Shown: in pieces, positions 61,910 to 64,000 of the stretch
Layout of the letters: the number at the start of each line of letters is the position of its first letter
Numbering within the stretch: the first letter of the stretch is position 1
Origin: Streptomyces sp. cf386
GTDB lineage: Bacteria > Actinomycetota > Actinomycetes > Streptomycetales > Streptomycetaceae
Reading direction: 5' to 3'
DNA length: 64,000 nt
NCBI RefSeq assembly: GCF_900103585.1
Contig: NZ_FNHV01000002.1
Location: forward strand, 716,965-780,964
Notes under the pieces: model-generated
Told to the model about the DNA's origin: nothing
What the model saw: the letters and a program-made list of their open reading frames with translations, nothing else
Databases searched by the model: none
Program-made: the position numbers and the translations under genes

Positions 61910-64000
61910 ATGTCCGTGCACAGCCACCCGGCAGCCCATTCCGACTCCGCTGCCGCACCTGAGTTCCCGCGTCATGTGGTGACCGCCGTGCTCGTCGCCC
62001 ACGACGGCGCGCGCTGGCTGCCCGACGCGCTCGCCGGGCTGCTCGGCCAGGAGCGCCCCGTCCAGTTCGCCGTGGCCGCCGACACCGGCAGCGCGGACCA
62101 CTCCGCGCAGCTCGTCACCGACGCCCTCGGCGCCGACCGGGTACTGCACCTCGCCCGGCGCACCGGCTTCGGCCAGGCCGTCGAGGAGGCCAACCGCACC
62201 GCCCCCGTCCTCACCCCGGACGAGCTGAGCTATCTGAAGCGGCCGAGCGGCTGGGACCCCGTCACGCGCACGTGGCGCGACGACGCCTACGACATGCCCG
62301 AACTCCCCCACGGGGAGCCGGTGCAGTGGCTGTGGCTCCTGCACGACGACTGCGCCCCCGAACCCGACGCCCTGGCCCAGCTGCTGCGCGTCGTGGAGAA
62401 CGAGTACGAACTGGGCCGCGACGACGTCGCCGTCGTGGGCCCCAAGCTGCGCGGCTGGTACGACCGCCGGCAGCTCCTCGAGGTCGGCGTCACCATTGCC
62501 AACTCCGGCCGCCGCTGGACCGGACTCGACCGCCGCGAACAGGACCAGGGCCAGCACGACCACGTCCGGTCCGTGCTGTCCGTGTCCACCGCCGGCATGC
62601 TGATCCGGCGCGACATCTTCGAGCAACTCGGCGGCTTCGACCGGCGACTGCCCCTGATGCGCGACGACGTCGACCTGTGCTGGCGCGCGACCGCCGCCGG
62701 CCACCGCGTCCTCATCGCCCCCGAGGCAGTCGTACGACACGCCGAGGCCGCCTCCCGCGAGCGCCGCGCCGTCGACTGCGTGGGCCGCACCGCCGCCTCC
62801 CCGCACAAGGTCGACAAGGCGGGCGCCGCCTACACCCTCCTGGTCAACACGCGTACGGCCGTGCTGCCCTGGGTGCTGCTGCGCCTCGTGCTCGGCACGG
62901 TCCTGCGGACCCTCGCCTACCTCGTGGGCAAGGTCCCCGGCCAGGCCCTCGACGAGATCCGTGGCCTCGTGGGCACGCTGCTGCGCCCCGAGCGGATCAT
63001 CGCCGGGCGGCGCAGGCGTGGGAGCCCCGTGATCGACAAGGGCGAGCTGCGGGCGCTGTTCCCGCCGCCCGGCGCGACGGTGCGGGCCACCGTCGAACAG
63101 GTCGCGAGCAACCTCGTGGGCCGCTCCGACCCGGAGGCTGCCGCCGGCGCGGGCCGGCACGGCAGCGCCGTCGAGTCCGGACCCGGCGGCGACGACGCGG
63201 ACTTCCTGGAGATAGAACAGTTCGCCCGCCTGAAGCGCATCGCCCGCAAGCCCGGCCCGGTGCTCTTCCTGGCGCTGCTGTTCGTCTCGCTGCTCGCCTG
63301 CCGTGAGCTCCTCGGCGGCGGCGCCCTCGCGGGTGGCGCGTTGCTGCCCGCCCCGGCCGACTCCGGCGAGCTGTGGTCCCGTTACCTGGACGCCTGGCAG
63401 CCCGTGGGCGCCGGTGGCACCCCGTCCGCGCCGCCGTACCTCGCGATCGTGGCGATGCTCGCCTCCACCCTGCTGGGCTCGACCGGGCTCGCGGTCACGA
63501 TCCTCCTCGTCTGCTCGGTGCCGCTGGCCGGGGTCACGGCCTACTTCGCCTCCCGTCCGCTCGTCGAGTCCCGCCTCCTGCGCGCGTGGGCGGCCGTCGC
63601 CTACGCCTTCCTGCCCGCCGCCACCGGCGCCCTCGCCGGCGGCCGCATCGGCACCGCCGTACTCGCCGTCCTGCTGCCGCTCATCGCGCGCGCGGGCATC
63701 TCGGCGAGCGGCCTTGCGAACAGTTCCGGTGCGCGCGGCAGTTGGCGCGCCACCTGGGCGTACGCCTTGCTGCTGACGATCACCACGGCCTTCACGCCGA
63801 TCGTCTGGCCGATCGCGCTGGTCCTCGGGCTCGGGCTGCTGGCCGTGCGCCGCACCGACATCACCGCGTACGGCCTGCGCTTCCTGGCCCAGTTCGGCGT
63901 GCCCCTGCTGGTGCTCGCGCCCTGGTCGCTGTCGCTGCTCCCGTTCGGGTTCTTTCGCGAGGCCGGGCTGGGGTACGGCTCGTCGTCCGCGTCCGCCCTG
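61910..64000 (+). CDS. Family 2 glycosyltransferase with large membrane region, partial
   Basis: 697 residues are present from ATG 61910 with no stop before the window end. The GT-A domain (about 20-300) has VVTAVLVAHDGARWLPDALA, LLHDDCAPEPDALAQLLRVV (DDC as metal site), AGMLIRRDIFEQLGGFDRRL and RDDVDLCWRATAAGHRV. Then comes a linker with VIDKGELRALFPPPG (about 360-380), and from about 440 many hydrophobic helices. Such long actinobacterial proteins likely extend or transfer lipid-linked glycans. It follows whiB by 214 bp. Confidence 0.88.
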   Translation, partial: MSVHSHPAAHSDSAAAPEFPRHVVTAVLVAHDGARWLPDALAGLLGQERPVQFAVAADTGSADHSAQLVTDALGADRVLHLARRTGFGQAVEEANRTAPVLTPDELSYLKRPSGWDPVTRTWRDDAYDMPELPHGEPVQWLWLLHDDCAPEPDALAQLLRVVENEYELGRDDVAVVGPKLRGWYDRRQLLEVGVTIANSGRRWTGLDRREQDQGQHDHVRSVLSVSTAGMLIRRDIFEQLGGFDRRLPLMRDDVDLCWRATAAGHRVLIAPEAVVRHAEAASRERRAVDCVGRTAASPHKVDKAGAAYTLLVNTRTAVLPWVLLRLVLGTVLRTLAYLVGKVPGQALDEIRGLVGTLLRPERIIAGRRRRGSPVIDKGELRALFPPPGATVRATVEQVASNLVGRSDPEAAAGAGRHGSAVESGPGGDDADFLEIEQFARLKRIARKPGPVLFLALLFVSLLACRELLGGGALAGGALLPAPADSGELWSRYLDAWQPVGAGGTPSAPPYLAIVAMLASTLLGSTGLAVTILLVCSVPLAGVTAYFASRPLVESRLLRAWAAVAYAFLPAATGALAGGRIGTAVLAVLLPLIARAGISASGLANSSGARGSWRATWAYALLLTITTAFTPIVWPIALVLGLGLLAVRRTDITAYGLRFLAQFGVPLLVLAPWSLSLLPFGFFREAGLGYGSSSASAL

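Overview
This window is chromosomal DNA of a Streptomyces-type actinobacterium. Base composition is very GC-rich, with strong third-position G/C. GTG and TTG starts and ATGA/GTGA stop-start overlaps are frequent, and the markers are typical: a WhiB regulator, an F420 biosynthesis pair, many LytR-CpsA-Psr (LCP) proteins, an XRE/DUF397 pair, a SigB/SigF-family sigma factor with its partner switch, and sortase-anchored surface proteins. From memory (no search was possible) the gene order follows the S. coelicolor stretch running from hutU down to whiB, interrupted by accessory islands. No rRNA, tRNA, CRISPR array, transposase or integrase was seen.

Layout. 1-1805: the 3' part of an aromatic amino acid ammonia-lyase overlapping an RpiR/SIS regulator. 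1958-4737: a small membrane protein and a four-gene roadblock/LC7-type cluster. 4919-12003: a PLP decarboxylase-like gene divergent from a histidine-utilisation operon (hutU, an M20 amidohydrolase, hutF, hutI) whose members overlap by 4 bases. 12004-16091: a sigma-like/zinc-finger/membrane/ricin-lectin fusion, then a sigma factor and divergent anti-anti-sigma and anti-sigma genes. 16361-20408: a four-gene operon of exported surface proteins, two with sortase motifs, sharing a two-cysteine domain. 20499-22323: three tiny translationally coupled ORFs divergent from an XRE regulator/DUF397 pair.

22401-30296: POT peptide transporter, a two-component system, a GtrA-like protein, purK-purE and a renal-type dipeptidase. 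30335-33260: gene debris, a serine beta-lactamase-like lipoprotein, and a VOC protein divergent from a CGNR regulator across a clear operator array. 33354-37746: a copper-related cluster (two cupredoxins, YceI-like, CopC-CopD fusion, His-rich membrane protein), with a Cys-rich copper-storage-like protein 5 kb further on. 38120-41430: UDP-glucose dehydrogenase, acyl-CoA dehydrogenase and a hotdog thioesterase. 41550-51778: five LCP genes around a family 2 glycosyltransferase and a decayed NAD(P)-binding gene. 52489-64000: truncated adenylation-domain protein, exported PGRP amidase, sugar-nucleotide transferase, DNA glycosylase, fbiB and fbiA homologues, cysteine dioxygenase, whiB and a large membrane glycosyltransferase cut by the window end.

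Cell-envelope functions dominate the right half: LCP ligases, glycosyltransferases, nucleotide-sugar enzymes and an amidase fit assembly of wall-linked glycopolymers. Between genes lie two dispersed Streptomyces repeat families (about 50 bp and about 135 bp), several strong hairpins and several short tandem repeats close to start or stop codons.
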